Below, piece after piece: positions 1-9,411 of a stretch of DNA of 64,000 bases. How positions within the stretch are numbered: the first letter of the stretch is position 1; each line of letters opens with the position of its first letter. Both the position numbers and the translations under genes were made by a program. This stretch comes from Tubulanus polymorphus (lineage: Eukaryota; Nemertea; Palaeonemertea; Tubulaniformes; Tubulanidae): assembly GCF_964204645.1 (NCBI RefSeq), contig NC_134029.1:7768001-7832000 (forward strand). Reading direction: 5' to 3'. Below the pieces are notes generated by a model that saw only the letters and a list, made by a program, of their open reading frames with translations, was not told the DNA's origin and ran no database searches.

Positions 1-301
1 AAGGCCCAATTATTTATCTGCGGCAGAATGAAAATATGAGCTCCACTGATTGGTTTGAATCTAGACATCGCCTTTTCTTCGTAATGTGGTTGGTGGATAG
101 ATTCCTACACGATGGCATGTATATAAATGATATGATTTTTGATTCATCGTCATTATCGTGACAAAACCATCAGCGAATTTGATACTAGCGCGAATCATAA
201 TTCGGTTTGAAATTGATATTCAATAGCTGGAATCATCTCGAATTTCTAATTACTCGTATCGTATGGTCGGCGGCAACAAGTTTTTGACAGGTATCGGCGG
301 A
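1..301. other. 3' flank of SLC16 paralogue A
   Basis: AT-rich sequence downstream of the stop codon of the minus-strand transporter gene. I see no gene, repeat or canonical minus-strand AATAAA in it. It presumably holds the 3' UTR. Confidence 0.5.
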
Positions 302-441
302 TTACACTTTACTAACGAAGCTGCATAGTTTACGAATGTGTCGCATCCAGTTGGGAACTATAGCTAAAGACGATAGAAAAGCCAGTCCACCGCCTACGTA
401 AAACGAGTACATATAATTTCCTGTTACGTCGAAAATCCAAC
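302..441 (-). CDS. SLC16-like paralogue A, coding exon 4 (C-terminus)
   Basis: The last coding exon follows acceptor TTCTTACAG. It encodes GWIFDVTGNYMYSFYVGG, a final helix with SSLAIVP, and a short cytoplasmic tail ending RKLCSFVSKV before the stop at 302-304. It ends in a different tail from paralogue B (SFVSKV versus QH), making it five codons longer. Confidence 0.9.
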
Positions 442-617
442 CTGTAAGAAAACGTATTCCTGATAAAAAGGTCAAATTATCATAAATGGTTTGGCAAGAG
501 TTTGCATCGTAAGGATATATCAAGCGAATTGATTCACCCTTAAATTTCTGACATAACTTGAAAAAAGTAATATGCTCGTTGTAAAATGTAAAAGGCTCAT
601 AAGGATTCGTGAGTTAC

Positions 618-1574
618 CTGCTAATGGTGCGCCGGCGAAAGATCCAATTCCTGTGAAACAAAAACAATATCCTATTGACATGTTGACCAGGTCACTGTCT
701 TCAAGTACTTCAATTAAAACAAGCGGCATCATAGCTATAATGCCGGAAACACTAAATCCCAGGAACACGCTGAGTATGATTCCTGCCGTGAATCCTTCGA
801 ATACCGGCACTAGAAACGAAGCCACTGCTAACATGACATCGATTGCTAAATACAAAGATAACGTATCTATCCGTTTGAAATGCGTCAAAAACGAGCCGAC
901 CACACGGCCGAACACCCCGCTTATACCGATTATCGATACCATATATCGGGCTTGTTCGATGGTTACTTTAAGCAAATTCTCGAATCCGGAAACTACGTGT
1001 ACATAAATCACAGATGCCGACATGGAGTAGAATAGTAAATGCAAACTCATAGTCAGAAAGGCTGGCGTTTTGAACAATTTCAAATGCAATATATTTGCCA
1101 GATTTGTTTTTGAATGTGTCTCATGACTGTGCTTTTCCGAACTGGAAATGTTTCTGCGAAATCGATGCAACTTTTCGGCGGGAATTTCTTCTTCGCGAAG
1201 ATGTTGTTCATATCCCTCTTTTTGATTGATCATTTCTGATGATAGCATTTTCATCTGTAAACTGCTTTCACAATCGGTCAATAGACGGTCATTTGCGTGA
1301 TTTGAGTTACGGACATCTTTCGATTGATGGTTTTTAGTGCTCCAATTCTTCAGTAGGAGACACAAAGAGCAGTAATGAAGGCAAACGCCACCCAAAATCA
1401 ACGTAGATCCTCTCCAGGAATAAACCTCTATTGTACTGTTCACAAGAAGTGAATAAATAAATGTCCCGATGGAGTTTCCAGTTATAGCGATACCGTTCAC
1501 TATGGCTCTGTACGTTTTAAATCTCATCACAAGATAGGCAACAATCGGTGCAATGTGTAACGAATTCGCGGCAC
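618..1574 (-). CDS. SLC16-like paralogue A, coding exon 3 (most of the transporter)
   Basis: This is the main exon: 957 nt, acceptor ...CAACAG, donor CAG|GTAACT. It opens with AANSLHIAPIVAYLV, the MCT TM4 region, followed by YRAIVNGIAITG and YSWRG. Next comes a polar central loop of roughly 100 residues, rich in Ser, Lys and Glu. The C-terminal half then has several transmembrane helices, including GISGVFGRVVGSFLTHFKRID and the VFLGFSVSGIIA helix. It ends at APLAG. Bases 752-930 are nearly identical to 17447-17625 in paralogue B, far above the rest of the exon. Confidence 0.92.
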
Positions 1575-1903
1575 CTGTTGAATGATACAAAATATCGTAT
1601 ATATTACTAAACAAGGCAACAAAGGCGCTACAGATTTGTTGACACGAAGTCATGCGTTAAGATGAAAGAAAAAGAAATCGAAAAATGGTCGTTTCAACAT
1701 GCGATTTTAGACAATGAATTTTTATAAAACCAGGGTAGGAAGTTGTAAACTCGAAGGTAAACATTTTTTACGAAAATTAACGCATTTGGTGACCGGATTG
1801 ACCAATCAGAAATCGCTGTAGTTTGCACCTTCTAGCATATAGAAAAGTTTGCAAAATAACATGACATTTCGACAGAAGCCTCCATCTCCTCGTATATACT
1901 TGC

Positions 1904-2044
1904 CGGCTATTGACCAGAGAATGATAACCATGTTAATATTCGTAGCGAAGGATGACGCACATATAGCAAGACCATTGAAAATGCCCGCAATCACTAGACA
2001 CAATCGTATTCCATATTTTCTAATTAATACAGTAGCGAGTGGAG
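1904..2044 (-). CDS. SLC16-like paralogue A, coding exon 2
   Basis: This exon runs from acceptor ...TTTTTCAG to a GC donor (CCG|GCAAGT). It encodes APLATVLIRKYGIR, then a transmembrane helix and the LWSIAG end, the TM2-TM3 region of an MCT. The length is 141 nt, identical to exon 2 of paralogue B, and the phase is 1 on both sides. Reading through the donor soon gives a frame not found in the paralogue, so the GC donor at 1903-1902 is the best-supported end. Confidence 0.88.
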
Positions 2045-2135
2045 CTGAAAAATAAAAAAAATCAAGCTAAAAGGTCCAATGTTCTTATTGGACCACCAAG
2101 TTCGAATGGGATATTACCTGACACAGCAGACAATA

Positions 2136-2240
2136 AAGAAGTTTCCAGTTTCTAGGGGCCATTTTGTGGCGGTCCCTCGAGGTCCCCATTGTTGCAATAA
2201 TTTGCGCTCATTTTTAAAACATAAGTTCTGATTGAATATC
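2136..2240 (+). repeat. Dispersed repeat, copy 1 (second copy at 4737-4840)
   Basis: About 105 bp starting GAAGTTTCCAGTTTCTAGG and including TTTTGTGGCGGTCCC and TTTGCGCTCATTT. It is nearly identical to 4737-4840 in the same orientation. One copy lies in intron 1 of the minus-strand transporter gene and the other just 5' of that gene. Family unknown; it looks like a non-autonomous interspersed element. Confidence 0.8.
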
Positions 2241-2639
2241 ATATAGGTTTACAGTAACTTGCTTGATTAACTTAATTAATACACCATTTTAAAGGAAATG
2301 AAATGCAGGTATTTGCCGGTGATCATTGTATTTTTTTAACGCAACAATTAAGAGCAGTGACGATATGAAAACCAAGGACCGCATATTTCAACCGCGCATA
2401 AAAAAAATTGCGAGTTTTATAGTTTTTGAAATATCTAAGTGGTTATTAAGGCTATATTTCCCATTTTTGCTGAGGTTAAAGAGCGTTATTTGCAGTTTTG
2501 GCCTGCGTTGAAATGTTTTAAACATCTTTCCTGATGACTGATCTGTAACCGAGTTTTGAATTATCGCGCAGGAAAACAAAAAATGGGCCATTGTAAAAAA
2601 TATTTATCCAGCTTTTAGCCAGTCAGAAAAATCTTTCAA

Positions 2640-2800
2640 ACCAAAAAGTTTAGTTTTCTCGCGCGAGAAAACCAAAAGTTTTGAATTCTCGCGCGAGAAA
2701 ACCAAACTTTTTGAATTCTCGCACGAGAAAACCAAACTTTTTGAATTCTCGCGCAGAAAACCAAAAGTTTTGAATTATCGCGCGAGAAAACCAAAAAGGG
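2640..2800. repeat. 30-bp tandem repeat with palindromic TCTCGCGCGAGA core
   Basis: About five tandem units of roughly 30 bp, each with CTCGCGCGAG, AAAACCAAA and TTTTGAATT. The flanks around 2545-2600 and 2775-2850 are a further pair of related sequences (ATCGCGC...GGGCCA), so the array sits inside a larger duplicated segment. Open frames through it encode repetitive peptides and are not genes. Confidence 0.85.
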
Positions 2801-2940
2801 CCACTGTGAAAATTTTTTTTTCGTTGCTCTAGCCGTACAGAATTTTTTGTTACTATGGCCCGAATCAGCCACCATAGTAACCGCTAGAGTTCGAGATTAC
2901 GCGCCAAAGGGTCTCCCACTGCGCACCGCCATTTCACTTA

Positions 2941-2998
2941 GACTGGTTGCCTGTCCCATTCAATATTCTAATTGAAGATAGAGACCGGCAACCAGTCT
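2941..2998. repeat. Short inverted repeat GACTGGTTGCC ... GGCAACCAGTC
   Basis: Perfect 11-bp arms about 35 bp apart. The same GGCAACCAGTCTAG motif recurs in the dispersed family at 46370, 51200 and 56925, so this is probably a short fragment of that family. Confidence 0.6.
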
Positions 2999-3404
2999 AC
3001 AATTTCACTGAACATTCACTGGCTGAGTGTAGCAATGCCATCAGGTTTGAACCCTGCCGAGTGAGGATGTGTTGGCGTGAGCGTACGTCAGCGGGAGCGA
3101 ACCAAGTCGTGGCAAGCGAGGATGCGTGACGCGAGAAGGCCGCTCCACCCCATCCTCGCTTGCCAGGGGTCCAGTATCACTCCCGAACTCGCTTCCACCA
3201 GCCCCCTGGGGTCACGAAGCGTGATTTCATTACTGGCGCTGTTGCGCATGACGTCATATATCGATTTGCGAAATGCTTCCTTGTTCGGTTAAACGTTCGC
3301 TGATTGGTCCATTTAACGGGAAAACAAACGGAAGTCTGCTGTCGGTTTGTTACAAGCACTGTGATTGGTACGACCGGATTCTGGTCGGCTAGTAACAACT
3401 CCAA

Positions 3405-3480
3405 CGACTCGTGAGGTCAAGGGGTTCGGGGAACAGCTTTAGCGTAGTGGGTTCGAATCCCTTGACGGGTGAAGATGCTC
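3405..3480 (+). repeat. Possible tRNA-derived (SINE-like) fragment
   Basis: TAGCGTAGTGGG resembles a Pol III A box and GGTTCGAATCC matches a B box, but the two are fused with no anticodon arm between them, so this cannot be a functional tRNA. It may be a decayed tRNA-derived SINE head. Confidence 0.3.
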
Positions 3481-4085
3481 CACCCTGGATGGCAATGTCT
3501 CGAATGTTTTTTGGTCGAGAAGGCGGTCTCGAAATCACCGCTATTGATCTGACCCGACGCAGGACCCGGCTAGCTTCATCTAGTCCAACCTACGTATTCT
3601 GGTTCCATCCCCACCCTAGCGTTATCACCCACAGTCCGAAGCAAATCGTTTTTAATTAAATGTTTTGCATGTTGCGTAGTTTACAGTACTCGCCACTGTT
3701 TCAAACGTTTGATATGCTAAATAATGGATAAATATACACTCACTGAGGTTGCACCACCGGACGGACACGCGTAATGTATAAATCGTATAATAAAAAAAAA
3801 TCGTATCTCGCATGTCATATGTTGTATCTCGTAAGTTGTGTCTCATATCTTGTATATTGTATCTTACATAGCGTGTGTCGTCTGTCATGACGGATCAAGG
3901 CATTATATAAGAGCTGTTTTGTACATATAAATCAAATTTATTGTATCGAGTGCGGTTCAAGGAAACCAGTATTCAAAGGCTATGAAGATATTATAAATTA
4001 TGCTATGAAGATATTATAATATCAGTATATATGAAAATGAAAACCGAACCCAATGAACCAGGATTAACCAAGACAAAATCCTTAC

Positions 4086-4287
4086 CAAAGATATGCGCAA
4101 AACCGGTGTAGCATGTCCCGGCAAAAGCGGCTACTCCGTATCCAGTCACAAAATACACCTCCCATTCTGCCACGTATATTCCCAGAACATAATGAATTCC
4201 GTTGATAGTTGATATAACGAACAAGACACTAGTAATAGCTATAGTTTCCAGTAAACTAGGCTCGCGAAATCCATCATCCGAAAACAT
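4086..4287 (-). CDS. SLC16-like paralogue A, coding exon 1 (start codon, TM1-TM2 region)
   Basis: The exon encodes 67 residues beginning MFSDDGFREPSLLETI and then ends after one base of the next codon, with donor G|GTAAGG at 4085. It contains the first hydrophobic helix (SVLFVISTINGIHYVLGIYV) and the start of the second. The ATG has a G at -3. The exon is 202 nt, exactly the length of exon 1 of paralogue B, which supports this start. The open frame runs past the donor into intron; the homologous boundary shows where coding ends. Confidence 0.9.
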
Positions 4288-4736
4288 CGCGCAGCAGGAA
4301 GAGTAGGTCCACCTATAGTATACCTAATCGTTGGTGGTTAGCTTTTATAATCAGATGGGCTTATTATACCATATGTGGTTTGTGAAATATCCGATGGTGA
4401 AACTAAACCGTAGACAGGTCGCTGACTAGCCTACCTACCGTATATAATAGATACCGTACATGCAAACGCGCTCATGGGATTTTCAACAGGCCGGTGTAAC
4501 AGATTGCAAAGCATTAGGGTTTTTTCACAATTTAGGTCGAGGACCCGAGGACCGGCTACGTATAATAGGAAATTACATATAGTATAATATGTGAATTTCA
4601 TACATTCTTATAGCAGTCTAACAGTCGTATTCCCCAAAAATAGGCCTGGCGGGCTAGCATGTTATCGATAAATCAATCGATATTCAAAGCTATTTTCCTT
4701 TTGACGCATGAATATTTTGCTGCTTCGATGTACATT

Positions 4737-4840
4737 TAATAAAGAAGTTTCCAGTTTCTAGGCGCCATTTTGTGGCGGTCCCCCGAGGTCCCCATTGTTG
4801 CGATAATTTGCGCTCATTTATAAAACTTAAGTTTTTATTG
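4737..4840 (+). repeat. Dispersed repeat, copy 2 (first copy at 2136-2240)
   Basis: Direct copy of 2136-2240 with a handful of substitutions. Similarity fades just after TTTATAAAACTTAAG. Confidence 0.8.
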
Positions 4841-4946
4841 TATATCATCTCTGCAGTCCCTATGCTACGATATTTCATTTTCTGGCAAAAGCAAAATACT
4901 GCAGATATTCATTGTAGATATTCATCGTTCATTGCCGAACGAATAG

Positions 4947-5755
4947 GTGCGCATCCGGGATACGCCCATAATACCTCCGCCCAAAATACCTCCGTCCAAA
5001 ATCCCACACCCAGAATCCCTCCACCCAGAATACCCTCATATGTGTCCAAAATACCTCCACCCAGAATTAAAAGAAATACTATAATTCTATTATTTAGATG
5101 TATAAAGTACCACCAATATTCACTATTATGTATATGATCATATATAATGTATTACGGTATATATAAGCCTATACTGAATAATAATTGAATAACAATTAAT
5201 GACAATGTTCACTTCCAATTAGTTATGGCTGGGAAATTTACAAATCGACCCAATTTGAATAAACAACGAGATATGGATTATAGAATATTGATTAGTTTAT
5301 CTCATGTCTTTATTCTAATACTAGATTTCTCTGGAAACAATTCAATATTTAGATTATAGAATATTGATTAGTCCTATAATCTGAGAAAACAATGTACTAC
5401 ATTTCGGTATATACATTGAATTCAGTTCATTTCCATTTAACTGCAACAATGATCTTCGACGAACAATATACTGAAATTAACATTATACTTTGTTAACTAC
5501 TTTTAAACTACAGAACTTTGGTTTATTTGAATATGGCCTGTAAATTCAAACTTGGATGGGGACAAATTCTAAAACAATTATATTACTAATAGGTTCCTAA
5601 TTTTTGTCCTTCACGCATAAACCCATTAGATCTAGGGCCTGGAGGTATTTTGGAAACATATGAGGGTATCCTGGGCGGAGGGATTCTGGGTGTGGAATAT
5701 TTGGGTGGAGGTATTTTGGGCGGAGGTATTATGACCCGGATTCGCGCATCCAGGG
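4947..5755. mobile_element. Foldback element with arms built of CCAAAATACCTCC-type units
   Basis: The left arm (about 4947-5059) and right arm (about 5640-5755) are inverted copies. Each is a run of degenerate 12-13-bp units such as CCCAAAATACCTCC and ACCCAGAATCCCTCC, with TACCCTCATATG and GCGCATCC in both arms. The interior is AT-rich and contains a direct duplicate of GATTATAGAATATTGATTAG (about 5277 and 5354). No transposase is present. It is a non-autonomous inverted-repeat transposon or a foldback satellite island. Confidence 0.75.
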
Positions 5756-5862
5756 TCAATGGAAAGGGGGTGTCCACTTAAGCAATTTAGGGCCTTTTCT
5801 GAGATTCGCTACATTTAGCATAGCACTTAAAAAACATTTTCCATAGTTTGTGGTCGAGGACT

Positions 5863-6583
5863 TACGGAAGCCCCTAGGTGACATAAGAGATAATTTTTTT
5901 CATAATTCGACTTATTAAGTCAAATTTCGACATAATAAGTCGAATTTCGACTTAATAAGTCGAATTTCGAGATAATAAGTCGAATTTCGTGTTAATTAAA
6001 TCGAATTTCGACTTAATAAGTCGAATTTCGACATAATAAGTCGAATTTCGTGTTAATTAAGTCGAATTTCGACTTAATAAGTCGAAATTCGACATGAAAA
6101 TAAAACTCGAAATTCGACTTAATTAACACGAAATTCGACTTATTATCTCGAAATTCGACTTAATAAGTCGAATTTCGACATAATAAGTCGAATTTCGACT
6201 TAATAAGTCGAATTTCGACTTAATAAGTCGAATTTCGACATAATAAGTCGAATTTCGTGTTAATTAAGTCGAAATTCGACATGAAAATAAAACTCGAAAT
6301 TCGACTTAATTAACTCGAAATTCGACTTAATTAACACGAAATTCGACTTATTATGTCGAAATTCGACTTATTAAGTCGAAATTCGACTTAATAAGTCGAA
6401 TTTATGAACAAAATTATCTCATATGTCACCTAGGGGCTTCCGTATAATTAACACGAAATTCGACTTATTATGTCGAAATTCGACTTATTAAGTCGAAATT
6501 CGACTTATTATGTCGAAATTCGACTTAATAAGTCGAAATTGTTGAAAATTTTCTCGTATGTCACCTAGAGGCTTCCGTACTTA
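5863..6583. mobile_element. Foldback MITE with CGGAAGC termini and a TAAGTCGAATTTCGAC palindrome array
   Basis: The left terminus near 5863 reads ACGGAAGCCCCTAGGTGACA. It is repeated in inverted orientation at about 6408-6443 and again, with changes, at 6545-6580. Between them the sequence is almost entirely made of TTCGACTTAATAAGTCGAA-type units that are self-complementary and switch orientation. Ends are flanked by TA. There is no coding capacity. Confidence 0.85.
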
Positions 6584-7320
6584 CGAATATATTTCGATAG
6601 AAATTTATTTTTTCAAAGAAAAAATAATTTTTTGTCAAGAAATATTCTTATGACCCTTATCAGACACCATAATATCCCGACATTAAATAAAACTTTATCT
6701 ATTCCTGAATTACGTCCCTAGGTCGCTTGCGTATATCCATCATATTGAACGTAGTAAACTTTTTGATGAAGCAATGTCTTTAACTTGTCATGTTTTTTTC
6801 ATCTTAGAATAGGGCTTGACCCTGTTATCTATCTAACTGGTAGATTTCGTTTGATTTTTTTTTTGTATTTGGTGTCCCTTACAAACCCACCACAACAATA
6901 TCCGACGCACACAGCTAATTTTCATCTATATTCGCTCGGGAAAATTTGATACCTTCTCAGTCGACGATGATGCCTGTAAAGTTCCAGTTAACTCCCTTAT
7001 AATTTTATACCTCGTTTAGATTATGCCCATTCTCAGATCTACTGTTACTATTCAACGCTACAGCGAAGCCTGCAGCTTATACAAAATACCCCTCGTCGTA
7101 TTGCTATAGGACTAGAAAGTCTGAACATATCACCCCTACTCGTTCGATGAATCTTCACTTGCACGTTGATTGAGTTCCAAATCCAAACAAAAGCATGTCA
7201 AATGTAGATAAAGGAGAACCTTGAACCCACACCGCGCGCGCAAACCACACAAAGCTATAGTACAAAGCTATACACAGAGCGCGCTGGGATACGCGTGCAT
7301 TTGAGAGGGGAGCACAAAGA

Positions 7321-7522
7321 ATGAATACGCGTGAGACTTTTCGGGAGCCTGGTTTGCTAGAAACTATCGTTATAACTTGCGTCCTGTTCATTATTTCAAC
7401 GATCAACGGAACTCACTATATTTTAGGAATATACGTGGCAGAATGGCAGCGATATTTCGCAGCCGGATACGGAGTAACCGCATTTATAGGCACATGTTAC
7501 ACCGGATTTACTTGTTGTTTTG
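7321..7522 (+). CDS. SLC16-like paralogue B, coding exon 1
   Basis: Begins MNTRETFREPGLLETI and encodes 67 residues with the first helix (VLFIISTINGTHYILGIYV). Donor TTG|GTAAGA at 7523. The ATG has A at -3. The protein aligns over its whole length with exon 1 of paralogue A, including EPxLLETI and GTCYTGF, and both exons are 202 nt, which fixes the start. Confidence 0.92.
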
Positions 7523-8180
7523 GTAAGACGAGCTCATCATTCAATTTAATTCCAATATATTTATTCATCATAAGCAAGTGCAGTGTTTGTGACCGATATA
7601 TACATGTTACAAAGCAGGCAAAAATCAAGCTTTTGAAAAAATTATGATGTATATAGATATAGTCTAGTACCTAGCCGTTGTTCCTGAAACAACGTCTAGG
7701 GCGTAAGTGCTCATATAAGGTTAATTTTCGTCCCTCATTTTGAGGGACGAGGCTTTGAGCGTCTATTTCACCCTCTTGTTTCAAATTATTAAGGTTAAAA
7801 TTGACCAAAATTTATGCGTTTTATCAACAAAAAATAACATTTAGAGTAATTTTAGAGAGACATATTGAATTTTCACATTTTATTCATTTAGTCCGTATTG
7901 GAAATCCCGATAGTGGCAATCAATTCAAATCAAATAAATAAATTCTCCGGTTCGCGATTTAAATCATCAAAAGATATATTATAAAACACGTTTTCAAAGT
8001 CAACTAGGTAACTAATTTATTTATTTTAGTACAAAGGTTTGATTTGACACTAAAATCAGTTGATGCATTGCAATTAACAGGAGTAAACCTCTATATGATA
8101 CTTTAGCGTCAGACGTTGTACGGAACCGTAACAACGACTGGTATTCAGACTAATATAGATAATGTACGGTCACAAAATAC

Positions 8181-8800
8181 TCCTATTCAATTCACTTCGG
8201 AAGAAGTATGTTGAAAAAATCACCTGTGGTCTCCACGGGCTTTTCATACATTATGAAATGATCATACCGGTACTTAGCATATTTGTTTGCTATCTATAGT
8301 TCTATTACCTTGGCCCTCCACGAGAAGAAGAAATTTTCAGTATGTGATTAGGGACCCCGGTCTCGGGCACGGGTCAAGCGGTCCTGAGATCGCATATGGT
8401 CTCTTTTGGGTGATCACACCTCATAATAGGCCGCGTTAAAATGCCCCTACTCAATTCGTATGCAATGAACTATTAAGTAGGAAGTTCTTCGTTTAAAAAT
8501 CATCCGTGGTTTCCACGGGCTTTCCGGGTACTTTACATAGGCCTATTTGTTTCTATCTATAGTTCTATTACCTTGGGCCTCCATGGGAAGAAGAAATTTT
8601 CAGTATGCGATTAGGGGCCCCAGTATCCTCGGACACAGGTCAAGTCGGTCCCAAGATTCCATATGGTCTCTATGGGCACGGGTGATCAAACCACATAATA
8701 TGCCACTTTAAAATGTTCCTACTCAATTCGTATGCAATGAACTAATAAGTAGGAAGTTCTACGTTTAAAAATCACCGTTGGTTTCCTCGGGCTTTTTTAG
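8181..8800. repeat. Tandem repeat, unit about 268 bp, 2.3 copies
   Basis: CTCAATTCGTATGCAATGAA followed by AAGTAGGAAGTTCT and a TTTCCACGGGCTTTT motif recurs near 8181 (diverged), 8448 and 8718. The intervening CTATCTATAGTTCTATTACC block recurs near 8291 and 8554. Confidence 0.8.
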
Positions 8801-8938
8801 TATGTATTATTAGCTATGTCTGCTCCCGGGTTTCTGCCGCATCGTAGGAAGTTCACAGCTGTATTCATCATGTTTACCATTCCAGGCATGCCATGCGCGT
8901 TCGTAGAGGGGGAGCCCGAATGCGTTTTTCGTTTACTT

Positions 8939-9021
8939 TTGTCAGCGATATGAGGTTGGCATTGAGCCATTTAATGTAAAATCGCGGGACGTTTTTTTAT
9001 GTGAGCATATGTTTTATTGGT
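8939..9021 (+). repeat. Dispersed repeat, copy 1 (copy 2 at 10919-11001)
   Basis: GTCAGCGATATGA, GCATTGAGCCA, AAAATCGCGG and TTTTTTTATGTGAGCAT occur in the same order in both copies. Sequences beyond the roughly 83-bp core differ. Confidence 0.75.
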
Positions 9022-9349
9022 TCTGGGCCTTAAACGACGTATAATCGATTCGATTGAAGACATGGCGAACCTCCGTCGATGACATGGTCAACTTTGGTAG
9101 AATTCTACGAAAAACTGTTTTTGGCGGGAAAATTCTTAGCTCTTGCGTATAAAATTGCAATGACCTCGATTGGGGGGCGTCGTCTCTACGATCGAAATTT
9201 TTATATTCCATATTTTGTATTCAATCTTGCCTCCACGTACCATTCTTATGGTTGGAGTGAAATAAATATCTTATCTAATGTGATTGGCTGTTTTTATATA
9301 TACGTTTTAATCCCGGTGATTGTTTTGATTGCCATTGAAGCGTAAGAGA

Positions 9350-9366
9350 ACACACACACGCACGCA

Positions 9367-9411
<45 letters not shown>
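9350..9411. repeat. Compound microsatellite (CACG)n(CA)n
   Basis: A CA run, about eight CGCA units, then a longer CA run ending ACACTGG. Confidence 0.97.

Larger units (their letters stand above)
2045..4085 (-). other. Intron 1 of SLC16 paralogue A, repeat-rich
   Basis: Non-coding. It contains a dispersed repeat (2136-2240), a 30-bp tandem array with palindromic cores (2640-2800), a short inverted repeat (2941-2998), a stretch with tRNA-promoter-like boxes (about 3405-3480), and AT-rich degenerate TGTATCT-type sequence (about 3770-3870). Short open frames here encode low-complexity peptides and match nothing recognisable. Confidence 0.6.
302..4287 (-). other. Gene span: SLC16 (monocarboxylate transporter-like) paralogue A, four coding exons
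   Basis: Coding exons are 4287-4086, 2044-1904, 1574-618 and 441-302, all joined in phase 1, giving a 479-residue multipass membrane protein. The MFS/SLC16 assignment rests on the segment RAIVNGIAITG, the following YSWRG and ILGGV motifs, and a charged central loop between the two transmembrane halves, as in 12-TM MCTs. Members of this family move monocarboxylates or related small organic solutes across the plasma membrane; the substrate here cannot be read. The TM1 signature usual in MCTs (DGGWGW-like) is replaced by REPSLLETIAIT, so this is an atypical lineage. Exon lengths and intron phases match paralogue B on the plus strand, showing duplication of an already spliced gene structure. Intron 2 uses a GC donor. 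No poly(A) signal is obvious in the 301 bases downstream. Confidence 0.92.
4288..7320. other. Spacer between the divergent SLC16 paralogues (shared upstream region)
   Basis: The two transporter genes start 3.0 kb apart and point away from each other, so this spacer carries both promoters. It holds a dispersed repeat (4737-4840), an inverted-repeat element (4947-5755) and a palindrome-array foldback element (5863-6583). I see no reliable core-promoter element. The last 150 bases before 7321 are GC-richer (CGCGCGCGC near 7232, GCGCGC near 7278) and are the likeliest promoter or 5' UTR of paralogue B. Confidence 0.55.

Noticed and set aside
572-1006. 144-codon plus-strand open frame, with a matching 108-codon frame at 17371-17697 on the minus strand
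   Set aside because: Antisense shadows of exon 3 of the two SLC16 paralogues. They resemble each other only because the sense strands are near-identical.
3405-3480. tRNA gene
   Set aside because: A and B boxes are adjacent with no anticodon stem; it cannot fold as a tRNA.
4772-5137. 121-codon open frame with PPPRIPPP-like repeats, and a similar frame at 5586-5777
   Set aside because: Translations of the 12-13-bp repeat arms of the foldback element.
9079-9345. 88-codon frame in intron 1 of SLC16 paralogue B
   Set aside because: Overlaps nothing recognisable, lies directly after a dispersed repeat and before a microsatellite, and has no domain.
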